Below, one piece after another: positions 21,401 to 31,412 of a DNA stretch of 64,000 nucleotides (position 1 is the stretch's first letter; every line of letters starts with the position of its first letter). The translations under genes were made by a program, and so were the position numbers. The stretch is from Parietichytrium sp. I65-24A. Its lineage: Eukaryota; Sar; Bigyra; Thraustochytrida; Thraustochytriidae. The stretch is taken from contig BLSF01000003.1 of assembly GCA_012862575.1 (NCBI GenBank), positions 806,001 through 870,000 of the forward strand, in the 5' to 3' direction. Below the pieces are notes generated by a model that worked only from the letters and a program-made list of their open reading frames with translations, ran no database searches and had not been told where the DNA came from.

Positions 21401-22967
21401 TAAACGCTAGCGTCCCAGGCTCCACTGTTCGCGTTCGCCTCTCTTCTTGAATTGCAACCTCACACAACGCCTGACTTCGCGCGATCTCCAATGCTTCCCG
21501 CCGATATGGAGTATCTTGATTGGATTGGAATGTAGGATCTGGAATCTTGCCGCATTTTAATGGGACAAGACAGAAGGTCGGCTCCGAAGCTATCATCTTC
21601 AAGTAGTTCCCATGAAGTGTCAGAGCCGAGGTATCAGCATCTGTCCACGGGTATGTCTCGTTGGAATCATTCTGCATGGCGGCCAAAAGCAGATCAACCA
21701 CAGCGATGCGTTCACTGATGTCATTGGCCCCGGAGATTGGAACAATGCGGCTGGGAGAGATGCAGCTGAACACGTCACTTGCCAAAATGCGCGCGGCAGA
21801 GGGTTCGTCAAGTAGAAAATTCGTGTAGTGATAGCAACTCATTGCCAAATTTGCTTGGATCAAATACTCGTCCATGTTGGAAGGCACGCATTCACCTGAT
21901 GCTACATCAAGCTTCTGGCCGCACAAGCACGGGCCACGTGCTTGAACCTGATTAGCCAGTTCCAAACAAAAGTCTCTGCTGATCTCAAACTCCTTTTCGC
22001 ACACCATGGGCGCAACTCCTATTCCGTCATCTACCAAGCCTTCAGGAGACATCTGAACCCTTATGTAAGTTTTTTCCAGATCACTTGGATAGCCAGGCGC
22101 AAACCAGGACCAAGGAAGGGAGCTTTCATGGATAGAAGAAGAGCCGCTCAGATAAAACAAATTCTCGTCCCCAGACAGTGCTTGCCGCATCCCGATAAAC
22201 GGAGCAAGGCCGTTGTCTTGATTTCCAACGTATTTGATCAAGGCAAGAATAAAGTCGAACTCCGGCTGTGTTTTGGGCTCTGCGGCGTACCCGCCAGAGG
22301 ACTTGCACTGTTGTGAGCCTAGCTCCAGATTCTCGCCCAGAGACCAAAGAGACTGTGTCACGGAATAGCATTTCGTCCCCATACGAAACCACTTCTCCCC
22401 GTTTTTCCCAACACCGTCGCAGGCAGAGCCGAAAGTGTCCACCAACTTGACGGGTTCGCCCTCGCAAATAAAACTGAAAGGCTGGTTTTCTTCCTCTGGG
22501 CAAGCGCCAATCGAAACATCTGTAGCCGAGCCAAAACAAATGTTGGCCCCGTTAGAAAAGACGGCTGTCGAGGGCAAGGTCATATTTACCTTGCGGTGAT
22601 CGTGGTAAAGGTGCGCGCCGGAAGTTCCAATGCTGCTCTGATAATTCAGTCCTGTATAGACAAAGCGATTGTCGATGCTCAGGAGCCAGTGGCGCAAAGC
22701 AAGGAGGAGTGGCAAATCCGGTTCCAACAAAGTGATATCTTGGTCTGAGTTGGTCACTGGAACAAAGCTTGTCTGAAATGACGATTCGCAGAACTGCTTC
22801 ATATCGAGATCCCTGTCATCGGTTTCCAAGATGTAATAGCATCGCCCTTCAAAGTAGAAGCTCTTTGTATGCGGGAGGCATTCTGGTGCCGAAAACGTTT
22901 GCCCCGCGGTCGGGACGGCGAGGGCTAGGGCAATCAAGAGAGTTGCGGCAGCGCCGAGGAAAACCAT
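18489..22967 (-). CDS. Giant single-pass membrane protein with two C-type-lectin-like domains
   Basis: A single exon. The first in-frame ATG gives 1492 residues beginning with a clear signal peptide (MVFLGAAATLLIALALAV..TAGQ). Domain 1 (~20-160): CLPHTKSFYFEGRCYYI..ICFGS..FICEGE, a C-type-lectin-like pattern. Domain 2 (~170-325): WFRMGTKCYSV..FIGMR..WSWFAPGYP..MVCEKE, also lectin-like. A short Cys-rich knot follows (CLELANQ..CLCGQKLDVASGEC). The middle (~600-900) is long amphipathic helix, interrupted near 765-800 by a glycine/alanine-rich hydrophobic segment (LTLITSVLSLAATAIGVGGA). The C-terminal ectodomain is beta-rich. Near 1450 there is a membrane span (WLAYVVPIAVLGVAGAGFML), then a basic tail. 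It is probably a cell-surface carbohydrate-binding receptor; the function of the middle is unknown. Confidence 0.8.
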   Translation of the reverse strand: MVFLGAAATLLIALALAVPTAGQTFSAPECLPHTKSFYFEGRCYYILETDDRDLDMKQFCESSFQTSFVPVTNSDQDITLLEPDLPLLLALRHWLLSIDNRFVYTGLNYQSSIGTSGAHLYHDHRKVNMTLPSTAVFSNGANICFGSATDVSIGACPEEENQPFSFICEGEPVKLVDTFGSACDGVGKNGEKWFRMGTKCYSVTQSLWSLGENLELGSQQCKSSGGYAAEPKTQPEFDFILALIKYVGNQDNGLAPFIGMRQALSGDENLFYLSGSSSIHESSLPWSWFAPGYPSDLEKTYIRVQMSPEGLVDDGIGVAPMVCEKEFEISRDFCLELANQVQARGPCLCGQKLDVASGECVPSNMDEYLIQANLAMSCYHYTNFLLDEPSAARILASDVFSCISPSRIVPISGANDISERIAVVDLLLAAMQNDSNETYPWTDADTSALTLHGNYLKMIASEPTFCLVPLKCGKIPDPTFQSNQDTPYRREALEIARSQALCEVAIQEERRTRTVEPGTLAFNAMVCASQLRSNDQDDLADAVLAVATAVSSYLVERETSSQNVLARRVLSQWKLRSAQVDSLLPKNNLPYFKWSFVSTYGTVGSSSLASSAESLEKFIKDFESSEAEEKLLMSISDMQTNIENVIRDATNDMSTLILEEFKELFENMQENLDQTKSALEVELAGVYLQIDERLTAAHKSVNKMGDTFETLTGIELHSSEDFAQNVEAVKNNEIGGKLKLLKEAVEKLVRSDTKIQKIDLQLRRQQAVLTLITSVLSLAATAIGVGGAVAAGIKEARKIGVKKYFNKKIGELESKLPKDMEEGMDMLSDAMELAQSDIEEIPVLGELVAIADSISVVQNYESNLKAINDEEEGSLDDVSQGITTIMTSLRELGNKAVAISFAVMQASEWVSDTDLDMAETALSSGLFESSQIWFTMQASIVQSLIDFGLCPDEGAENPYQISRRRLTSRQLPGIAGNVSDALRGRATQPSLSFSGEVNFRRSLEEKVSDEDLEEAIAEAATAWDGVSVQCQSFNNALDEFITWGAESHNLMFQVVQAIRDRISIDAQIVAANSSHWANSVVNTAVRLKEFQNLTPVVQSRVVRSQFNSEFDSQAVRLENMVVTSIERACGAIFYAYPSPSMASFESVDGAVTAYINGTNCKVSFLISEMPDPVPTPINRLRALQKAIMQSGEIENEWVKEVLSSRDAQKTSNAASCDIVQDRFLTPLLKGSVATIEVKPNSFSFNRDSNCFTNAEVEQFALYFLDKDDNLIDIGDKRIMVEMLSSESTIYRKYWPVGGDKPKAQEILFTAPEIRSLSFSYKMRGSSCAAEYQEDLTTTKEDKVCRSKSDPDQEDYFSKMPIYGKWNFRLPYGWDSDLPKPAKAELKFSVYSSTCNIRDMTTQIKLSSDRTSIDFAADASRMGLICGQKDFPISRNLQLAANGDANFMWLAYVVPIAVLGVAGAGFMLRRLRMKRAKTNFKSSLNSANPAAVI

Positions 22968-25900
22968 GCTGTTCGTTCTTCGCGTCAAGCTCCAAGGTCG
23001 CCGAGCTTTGTGGGTTTGCTCTTTTCAAAGTCTCGTTGAGATCCAAAAGATCTCAGCAGCTATACATGTCAATCGGGTTTGCTGGTATGATGTACTGATC
23101 AAACTACCTGCTGACTCTCAGGCATTGGGAAAAGAGACTCGGCAGTAAGGAGAAGGCGAAGTTTCTTACACAACTCAAAGTCAGCTGAGGAGGAAAAGAG
23201 GAGGAAAAAAAAAGAAGAAAGGAGGAGGAAGTGGAGAAGGAAGAAGAAAAAGAGCTTCTCTCCTCTCTGTAAACCTTCATCATTGGCCTTTCCCTCACAT
23301 GCATCGGTGGCCAATGTGGTCAGCGGCAGAGAGGAGGAGACTTACTGCTAGGTACGTATGGGCACATTAGGCAATACGAGAACATACTCCTGCCAGCTGA
23401 ATTTTTTAATTCTGGATGTGAGCACAGGTAAAACTTCTTTTGTCGCGACAGTACTCGGGGGTGCTAGCGCATTTTCAACTTGCAACTTGTGTTCTGAGCT
23501 GAATCATCTCCAATGCATAGTGGAAAGAGTGGAAAGATCTGAAATGTCCGAGTGCTAAGCGCTATACTGTACTTGGTATGACACACCCCAACTACCCCAA
23601 CCACCCCAACCATCAGCACTCTCAATTAGTAACTATTATAGCTAGCTAGCTTAATTATTACTCGAAGCATCGACCCGTGCCAAAAACTGCCAGAAGGTGT
23701 GATATGCGAAACGCGGGGCTCGTGGTGGCTCGCGTCGTTGGATGAAGCTGCGCAAACTATGTACTGTATTAGATGATTGCTACCACATGCTGCACTGGCG
23801 GCAGGCTTCGAAGATACCCGCGACAGCTAGGAACACCTGGGATGTCTTTGTGGACGATGTTTCTTCCAGTCGCACTGTCAATTAGCGCCCCATTATAAGT
23901 ACGCCTCCGCTGGTCAAATAGCAATCTTGCAAAAGAGTCGAAACTTTCAAATTTCGCAATTCACGGCATCTCCCAACTCAGGCTCCTCACACCAGTCCCA
24001 GTACCATAGCATGTGTCCATAGTGCCCCAAATGACCTTGAGTAATGTAGTGTACCTCACTGCCACATAAAAAGGAAATTGGCGGACAATAGACAATAGTG
24101 TAGAAACTAATTATTGCGCACACCCCCGAAATAAAGTGAGCTCTTAGTCGATTCAAAAATGAACTTAGTGCTACCAAGCGCAATGCCAATTATTTATCAC
24201 ATAGCTTGTCAAGGATGCAACTTCGTTCATGTAGTAAGCTGGCATGGTATATACACAGTCAGTACATGTCAGTACGGTACCGTTGAGGTGTCCAATGCTG
24301 AGAGGATTGGTCTACACTGATGTTCGGGTCCGATTGACCATCGATCCGTAGGCAACGACCTTGTCGAATCCTCTTACACTCTGGCTCGCTGTTATGTCAG
24401 TCAACAGTCTTCTGACTGTGAAATCAGTTCTGAATCTTATCTTCACACACCTCAAGTTAAGTTGAGCTATGGCGCTCAGGAAAGCGCCAAGGTGGGTAGC
24501 AAGAAGGCAAAAAGCAGTATCTGAGCTTCCTCCCAAACCCAAGATCAGTCCGTCTTCTCGACGAGTCTATAAGTCTGAGGCCTAGAAAATGTTCTCTGGT
24601 CTGGTGGATCCATTCTGCTTCAATGATTGTCCTTCTTCGGATGGAGTTCCAGCATCATTCGGCTTCATCCACTCACAGGCACGACACACCCATCCGCATT
24701 TACTGCTCATGCACAGTCTGGTAGTGAACTGGCAGACTTGGCGGCCTTTCAAATGTAGTAATCTTCACTATTACGGAGGAAATGTGGCCCAAATGGGCGG
24801 TGAAAGGAGTGTCACTTGATTTTCTGGCTAGGGTTCATCCAATTACATTGTCTTTCTTTACGTGTAGAGAGTGTATAGAATGGAAAGATCCGTAGTATAA
24901 GTACGCTTAATTCTCCACTTCTGGGAGTTGCATACACCAGATACTCACAACACGCGTTGCTCTTCCTTTGCTCTTCCTCTTTCCTCGCAAGCCTTGTACT
25001 GCCAGTGAGTGTACCGGTACGTGTATGTACACCTACACGTACAAGGTAAATTGGTAAACTCACAGTCGACTTGATGCTACACGTGTACCCGATACTGTAC
25101 ATGGCTACACGAGGTCGTGTCCAGGCGATCATGCAAACTTGACCGACGCAGACGCATGCCCCGGGCCGTTTGTTTTGTGAATTCAATTTCAATTCTTGCT
25201 CAGCCAACGGTTTCGTCGACTTTATTCTCGATGCCTTGCAGCGCGTTTTTATGAGTGTTCGATATTCTCTGCACCCAGATATAATTATTCAGGGCTAGCA
25301 CACCCAGTACCGGTACAGAGCACGTGGTACGAGGACAATCCTCACAGCCAGGACTTGTACTGTACCGGTACCGGTACCGGTACCTGTACCTGTACCAGAA
25401 CACCAGAAAACTTTGCTTTTGCTTTACTCCTCACGCGTCTTTATTTCTGTGGTACCGTACAGTACTAGTTAGTGTACTACCTTGTAAGAGTGAGTGCCAA
25501 CTGTAAGCGATAGACGGGTGTCATCATAAATGTGTGGTACCGTAATTTTCTGATTTATATTAGAAATGAACAGCGAAGAGGGGGCTGGCTAGCACTGGAA
25601 TTTCTCATGCCAGGAAAGATGGGCAATCTGGGAGCTGGGAGTGGGGGATCTGGCACATCGACCTGGAATCCACAGCCAATAGAAGTCTGATTGTGCTCTC
25701 CAGCCTGGCTAGAATTAGATGTTCACGAGGAGTTGAGACGTTATGGTAAATGATAACTGGCTTTTAGGAGATGCTCCAATCTTCAAATTCATCAACAAAC
25801 CCTTGTCGCGCAAATATCAATTGTTGCCGCTCAAACGCTCAAGTACCGGTAAGCAGAAATCAGACTCGGAGCGACAGAACAGAGCCCAGAGTGAACGGAT

Positions 25901-25989
25901 TCCAGAGCGAACAGCAGATTCCTCTTACCAACTCGAGGTGGGAGCATCGTTGAGCGGCACCGAATTTTTCAGGGTTAAAAAAAAGTCAA
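22968..25989. other. 3 kb spacer rich in GTAC palindromes
   Basis: No supported gene. The left end is the purine-rich leader of the lectin gene (about 23190-23260). The rest is AT-rich with a dense set of short palindromes built on GGTACC/GTAC, annotated at 25010-25400. Short open frames at 24312-24542, 24589-24819 and 25743-26114 show no recognisable protein. Confidence 0.55.
25010..25400. repeat. GTAC/GGTACC palindrome cluster
   Basis: Includes GTACCGGTAC at about 25011-25020, CACGTAC/GTGTAC variants at about 25020-25090, GTACCGGTAC again at about 25308-25317, and a tandem run of GGTACC units at about 25362-25396. Single copies recur elsewhere in the window (about 25844, 29308, 34606, 49340). 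Confidence 0.8.
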
Positions 25990-27546
25990 ATGTTCAAGAG
26001 AAGCTTTGTCGTCGCCCTGTGCGGGCTCGTGGCAACAACAGCTCAAGTTCACCCGACGTGTCTGAGCATGGAGTTGTTTACTACCTCAGGAGACATTTAT
26101 GCGGTGCGAAATGAGACGATGTATTACGTCGCGCCCCTCCAAGGTTCACTTGTAGAGCAGAACACAGGAATGAAAAGTGTTTCGACTGGAGTGAAAAGAT
26201 ATGTATCTGGCTCAGCAGGGATTCTCGTTTGGAAGGAAGATGGATTAGAATGCATTTATTCCCAATGGGCTTCCGTAGACCCCGGCGTGATGAATCGCCT
26301 TTCGCAGGACACAAAGGAATCCAAGATCAAGGACATTCGTGCCGCCAGTTCATTCATGGCGCTCTATAAGAATGGGGCAGTCGCCCTCTGGGGCGGCCCC
26401 ACAGGTGCTACCGTGCCACCGGAAGAGTATTTGACGGGAGTTTCGAATATTTTTGCAAGTAAAAGTGCCTATGCGGTGCTAAAAAGCGACTCGACCTTCA
26501 TGCATTGGCTCTATGCAAACACGACAATAACCGGGACAACAGATGTGCGAGTTTTCAAAGACCTTTTCATGACGACCTCGAATGGAATCGTGGATTTTCA
26601 TGGAGAGCTGTTCCCGGTTGATGCGGCGAGTAGCATCGTCTTTTCTGCTGTTCAAGATGAGCTGAACGCTGCTAATGCAGCAATTTTGTCCGTAGTCCAC
26701 ACCTCGTTTGCTCTTGAGTTCTCTACTCGGACCAGGGCATACTACTCTCCCGCAGGATACGCGGCGCATCTCGCCACGGGAAAGGTAATCACTTGGGGGA
26801 CCAAAACTCTTGGCGGCGACAGCAGCACAGTCTCTGCGCAGCTCTCAGATGGTGTACAAAAGTTAGTCGCGAGCGGGAGCGCATTCGCTGCTTTGAAGGC
26901 TGACGGCACGGTTGTTACGTGGGGCAATGCGCGGTTCGGCGGCGACAGTGCTTTGGTGGCGGATCAACTCAAGAGTGTCAGGGATGTTGTTGCAAATTAT
27001 GTTGGCTTTACGGCAGTCAAGACAAACAACGCCATCGTGTGCTGGGGCAACGCCGCCGAAATAGGAGACGTGGACAAGATCAACAGCAAATTTGCTTCTC
27101 TAGGCTCCACGGAAGCGAGTATCTTTGGTAATGGCCGCTTTTTTGCCGCCCTCGTGCGCGTTGGAGGCGAGAGTATCGGGTACGCTTGGGGCGGATCGTG
27201 GGCAACAACCAGCATTATTCCGGAAGCGATATATAACGGTCTAGTCAATGTAGTCTCTATTCACACCGTGCCGGAAGGATTTGCGTTCGTGACAACAGAA
27301 GGCAAGCTTCATGTTTTTGAGCAAGAAAAGCCAGCCCCGGGAAGTACGGCGATCATTGACATCCCTTGCGATGTCTATTCTATCCCCGCCCCGACGTCAG
27401 CATTAAGCTCTGACCCAGTGCCCTCCCCAGCGCCAACGTCGGGCTCTGTCTCTGTCTCTGGCTCGCCACAGAGTTCCGAATCGAGCTGTCCAACAAAGTA
27501 TACCGCTTTTGGAGTGCTCGTACTGTGTTTGACATGGGTGCTTTGA
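25990..27546 (+). CDS. Secreted RCC1-like beta-propeller repeat protein, probably GPI-anchored
   Basis: A single exon of 518 residues. It opens with a signal peptide (MFKRSFVVALCGLVATTAQ). The body is made of ~50-residue RCC1-like units with ALYKNGAVALWG, ALKADGTVVTWG and AVKTNNAIVCWG strands. Two units carry a GGDS spacer (LGGDSSTVSAQL, FGGDSALVADQL), a form common in marine protist and bacterial proteins. N-glycosylation sequons occur (NETM, NTTI). After the propeller comes a Ser/Pro-rich stalk (DPVPSPAPTSG..) and a hydrophobic C-terminus without a basic tail (TAFGVLVLCLTWVL), as in GPI-anchor signals. RCC1 in the nucleus is a Ran exchange factor, but the signal peptide makes this a surface protein; its ligand is unknown. 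Confidence 0.82.
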   Translation: MFKRSFVVALCGLVATTAQVHPTCLSMELFTTSGDIYAVRNETMYYVAPLQGSLVEQNTGMKSVSTGVKRYVSGSAGILVWKEDGLECIYSQWASVDPGVMNRLSQDTKESKIKDIRAASSFMALYKNGAVALWGGPTGATVPPEEYLTGVSNIFASKSAYAVLKSDSTFMHWLYANTTITGTTDVRVFKDLFMTTSNGIVDFHGELFPVDAASSIVFSAVQDELNAANAAILSVVHTSFALEFSTRTRAYYSPAGYAAHLATGKVITWGTKTLGGDSSTVSAQLSDGVQKLVASGSAFAALKADGTVVTWGNARFGGDSALVADQLKSVRDVVANYVGFTAVKTNNAIVCWGNAAEIGDVDKINSKFASLGSTEASIFGNGRFFAALVRVGGESIGYAWGGSWATTSIIPEAIYNGLVNVVSIHTVPEGFAFVTTEGKLHVFEQEKPAPGSTAIIDIPCDVYSIPAPTSALSSDPVPSPAPTSGSVSVSGSPQSSESSCPTKYTAFGVLVLCLTWVL

Positions 27547-28045
27547 GGTGCTTGAAGTCCCCTGTGACCTTTGTCTTCCGAATCGAAAACCCTATTGAAT
27601 ATGATTGAAAATTTAGCCAAATTGTTCTTCCTGGCACTTCTTCTTTTGCACGCACCTCCCCGAAGAGAAAACAAGCGGGAGAAGAAAGGGGAGCTGAGAG
27701 TGGTTCGAGAGAAAACGGCATCTCTACGCCCAGAAATCATAGAAAGGGGGATGTCGAACAGAGCTATGAGCGCGTGATGAAGAGCGCTAAAATTCTAGAG
27801 AGATCACTACATGATGTGCGAAACATGGAAAACTGAGACGCTATCTCCGACTCCATGCTTTCGAGCAAAGCCAATCACAAAAGAAGAATAAATTAAAAAA
27901 AGAAAGAAAGACTTTCGAGCAAAGCCAATCAAAAAAGATGGATAAACAAAAAGAAAGAAAGATCGCTGTCTCTCCAGTAATCTGAATTCGAAGAAAAGAG
28001 GAATGGATGGAGTGTATCATTTGTGTAACATAGGTGAAACATGGT
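27547..28045. other. Convergent spacer with 54-bp tandem duplication
   Basis: 499 bp between the stops of the RCC1-like gene and the gamma-CA-like gene. It holds one imperfect tandem duplication (27858-27962); no gene is seen. Confidence 0.6.
27858..27962. repeat. Imperfect ~54-bp tandem duplication
   Basis: Two adjacent copies share CTTTCGAGCAAAGCCAATCA followed by an A-rich segment ending in AAAGAAAGAAAGA. They differ by a few substitutions. Confidence 0.85.
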
Positions 28046-28605
28046 CTAATGGTCGTGCACCTCAGAGATAAACTTGGCAGGGTTTCCGCCCCACACCTGG
28101 TTGGCAGGAATACGGTGCAAAGGTGGCACGACAGTTCCAGGTTGCAGAATGGCGCCCTGCTCCACGATGCAGCCCTCGGACACCACCGAGTCGTCGCCAA
28201 TGTGTGTGCCGTCAAAAATTAAGCTGGACTCAATGACGCAGTTCTTGCCAATCTTGACGTCCATGCCAATCTCCACGGTTGGTGGCAGGCCGTTCACCGA
28301 TTTGTCCCCCGAGCAGATTACCGTGTTATCGCCAATTTCCGCGTTCAGCCCAATGTTGACCTCGAACTCGTCCCCGCGGATCACCACTTTCTCGCCCAGC
28401 TTGGTCCATGAGTTGACCAGCACCTTCTCGCCCAGCAGCGTCGTGCTAGGGTGCAGTGCCACGCCGCCCTCCACGCCTGGCCGCTTCACGCCCACCCAGC
28501 GGAACGCTTCTGGCGCTACCGCCACGCTACCACCCATACGAACCCCCAGTCGCTGCAGCGCCTGCCCTGTCTCCAGCAGCGCCATGCCCACCGTCTTCCC
28601 AATCA

Positions 28606-28606
<1 letters not shown>
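28046..28606 (-). CDS. Gamma-carbonic-anhydrase-like protein (mitochondrial complex I type)
   Basis: A single exon of 186 residues. The N-terminus ETGQALQRLGVRMGG matches plant gamma-CA subunits (ETGQALDRLG). The body is a left-handed beta-helix of hexapeptide turns (IGLNAEIGDNTVI, VEIGMDVKIGKNCVI, THIGDDSVV, CIVEQGAIL) ending in the family signature VWGGNPAKFI. The histidines that bind metal in active gamma-CAs (IGHSAVLHG context) are replaced: here the line reads IGKNCVIES. It is therefore probably a non-catalytic gamma-CA-like subunit. In plants and many protists such trimers form a matrix arm of complex I; that role is inferred. The ATG follows a CT microsatellite. Confidence 0.83.
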
Positions 28607-28647
<41 letters not shown>

Positions 28648-30060
28648 CCTAATTCAAAGACAAGCGGGGCGAAAGGAGGGGTGCGCGCGGTGCTCAATGT
28701 TCAATGTTCAATGTTTCGCCGACAAAGCGTGGAGTTACTCCGAGGACGCTTTTGAAGAGGTACTCGCCACGAGGGCTAGGAGAGCAGTAAGCCGGGCTAA
28801 GGACCGTAGCTGGTTGACTAGGTCCGGCTAGCACGGCTCCTGTGTCCACAGACAGCCGCCGCAAGACCTACGTGGATAGCGTGTATGGTAGGTTATGGTA
28901 AGCAGGGAGTAATGGAGGGTTAAGAGTGTCAGCGAGTTGGCAGTGCGGGTCAAGAGTGTTCAATGGTAGTCAATATTAATCAAGGAAGTTCAGTACTCTC
29001 GTGTATTGCCTTGATTAGACAATAGTGTAATACCATCTGCCACACACTGCCAGCCAGGCGAGTGAGTGAGACATCCTGAGGCAAACGAATCTCGGAAATG
29101 TATTGCAATCGTATGTATGACTCACTTAAAATGGCTGGAAATTATCCTTCTCAGATTCAACAATTCCGAGCCCAACCATCATTATCATCATCATCATCAT
29201 CATCTTCGTCGTCTCCTTCTTCTTCAACGCCACATCACATCAAAAGTTGAACCGCTCGAGCAAAACGGTTCGCTACTGGTCTTGCGTCTCAGGCTACGCT
29301 CACAAGTACCGGTATGTCAGTAAACTACCATCCAAACCACCTTCAAGCATCTTCAAGTTCGCCAAGGCAGGCAGCAGACAAATTACCAAACCCATCATTT
29401 CATTCATTCATCTCATTCATTCTCAATCTCTGGGTTAGCTGTGCATTACAGCGGTGACCAGCACTTCGTAGCTATGTGCTCGCCTATTCGAGCGCGCACT
29501 CCAGCTAGTTGCTAAAGTAGCTGAGCTTAGAGGACGAGGTGGCTTTGTTTGATTGAATCTTCAGTCTGGGTCATGTCTGGTCAACCAAACCTTCAAACGG
29601 AGCTGCCGAGATCTGCCGAGGCTGTTGCCCAAGTCACCCAGAAGACGCAGAGCACCCGGTAAAGACAGTACTCAGTACACACAGAACACCGAGTACTCGT
29701 ACAGCAAGTGGAGTACGCAAAGAGTGAGTTCACAGTCCGGCAGAGTCAGCCGCAGCACTCACAGTCTCGCGCAAGTCTCGCTTACAGTCCCGAAATTGAC
29801 CGCCGGAAGCGAGTCTAGTCTCGGCGCACGGGGAAAGCGAAAGGTGCTGGGTCCGCCTCAGATTTTGCGGGGTCTGCCTCAGTGGGTGCAAGTCCAACCA
29901 TATCTTAATGCGCTTGCGTTGGACGCTGTGCACGCGTGCAAGTCTAGCCGGCAGGAAGGCAGGCAGGCTCTGAGACGGTGAAACGTTAGGTAGTAGGCAG
30001 TTAGTTTAGTTTGATTCGCGTTGTTTCTTTTTGGGAGGCGAAGGCTAGCGGACGGGCAGA
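28607..30060. other. Divergent spacer with microsatellites
   Basis: Contains a CT run right behind the gamma-CA-like start (28609-28653), a CAT run (about 29178-29204) and GTACTCAGTAC-type palindromes (about 29670-29700). A 29-codon frame starting MSGQPNLQTELP at 29574 could be an upstream frame in the carrier leader. No supported gene. Confidence 0.55.
28609..28653. repeat. CT microsatellite
   Basis: Nearly pure CT dinucleotides with occasional TTT, in the leader of the gamma-CA-like gene. Confidence 0.9.
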
Positions 30061-31024
30061 ATGGGAGATCACTCCTCGAGGTTCATGGCGTCGCTGGTTG
30101 CGTCGGGCATATCGGAGGTCATAACGCTGCCAATTGATGTAGCCAAAGTGCGACTTCAAATACAGCACAACAGCCCTGGAGCAGCAGGGCAGTACACCGG
30201 GATGGCAGACTGCATGAGGAAGGTGGCGCAACAGGAAGGGGCATCTGGTCTGTGGAAAGGACTTCCTCCGTCGCTGGTGCGGCAGTGTTGCTACACGTCT
30301 GCGTCGCTCGTCTTGTACGAGCCAATTCGTGACGCGGTGGTCAATGTCACAGGTGGGCTGGGATCTGATGGGTCAGCAAACTATGTCCAGCGCCTCCTCT
30401 CCGGAGGGACTGCCGGCGCGGTAAGTATTGCAGTGTTCAATTGGACCGAAGTTCTGAAGACAAGGATGCAAGCTTCCAAGGCGAAGCTCTCGATGACCCA
30501 AGTCTTCAGACAAGTGCTTGAACGCGACGGAGTGCTGGGCTTCTGGGCAGGGGTCAAACCAAATGTCGTTCGCACCTTCCTTGTGAACGCCGCCGAGCTG
30601 GGCACGTATGACCAGGCAAAGACAATGCTCATTCCGTATATTGGGGACAATGCCGGTGCTCACTTGGGGGCAAGCTCGCTAAGCGGTGTCTGTTCAGCTT
30701 TGGTGTCCACAGTAAGTTTTCCTCCTTATGATCAAATAGGCTTCAGCGAGTGACCAAGATGCTAAAAGCTTTGCAATCCTCTGCCAATCTTAGCCGGCAG
30801 ATGTCATCAAGACCAGATTGATGAATGCTGCGGGACAAGCGAGCGGTGACCATTACAAGGGAATCACAGACGCATTCCAGCACATTGTCAAGGAGGAAGG
30901 GGCACAAGCCTTGTACAAGGGTTTCATTCCAATTTGTACTCGTAAAGTGATCTGGTGCTCCAGTTTCTTCTTGATGTACGAACAGCTCCGTGTCTTTATT
31001 GCCTCCTCTGCTCAGACAAAATGA
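30061..31024 (+). CDS. Mitochondrial carrier family protein (UCP/dicarboxylate-like)
   Basis: Two exons, 30061-30711 and 30794-31024, are joined by an 82-bp phase-0 intron; the product has 293 residues. Three ~100-residue repeats are visible. Signature 1 is PIDVAKVRLQ and signature 3 is PADVIKTRL, both canonical PxDxxKxR. The middle one reads FNWTEVLKTRM and lacks the proline that kinks the helix. Each repeat has its matrix-helix element (GLWKGLPPSLVRQ, GFWAGVKPNVVR, ALYKGFIPICTRK). Repeat order and G/R-rich contacts place it near the uncoupling-protein, oxoglutarate and dicarboxylate branch of inner-membrane exchangers. The substrate cannot be read from the sequence. The exon join restores the third signature exactly, which supports the intron. 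Confidence 0.9.
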
Positions 31025-31412
31025 TTCTGTACTTTATTGGTCGTTTCTCTCTACTGTGATATTATTCTCTGTTTTGTGTTCTCTTGCTTGGACCGCATCT
31101 ATGCCGTCCTTGCCTCCCTCCTTTGCTCAAATAATGAGACTTTTGAACAGTATGAGGCTCGAGGTCTTACCCGTTTTGATTCTTATTGCGATTTTCCACC
31201 CTCGTCACTTTTCGATGCGTACTGACTAGAGTACCACTCATCTCTCGATATCTTGTTTGGGTAAACTTACTCTGTGATGCACTGTTATTCACATGTCAAT
31301 CAATCTTGAATTTTTGACAGTGGTGACAAAAAAATATAATACTGTTTCAGCGTTTTGTTCTTTATATAAATGTTGTTTTCTAACTGCAACAGCACAAGTC
31401 AAGTGGAATTAA
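31025..31412. other. Convergent 3' spacer
   Basis: 388 bp, AT-rich, between the stops of the carrier and the sulfotransferase fusion. No gene is seen. Confidence 0.6.

Noticed and set aside
28074-28831. Plus-strand frames over the gamma-CA-like gene
   Set aside because: Antisense shadows; the minus strand has the full hexapeptide-repeat protein.
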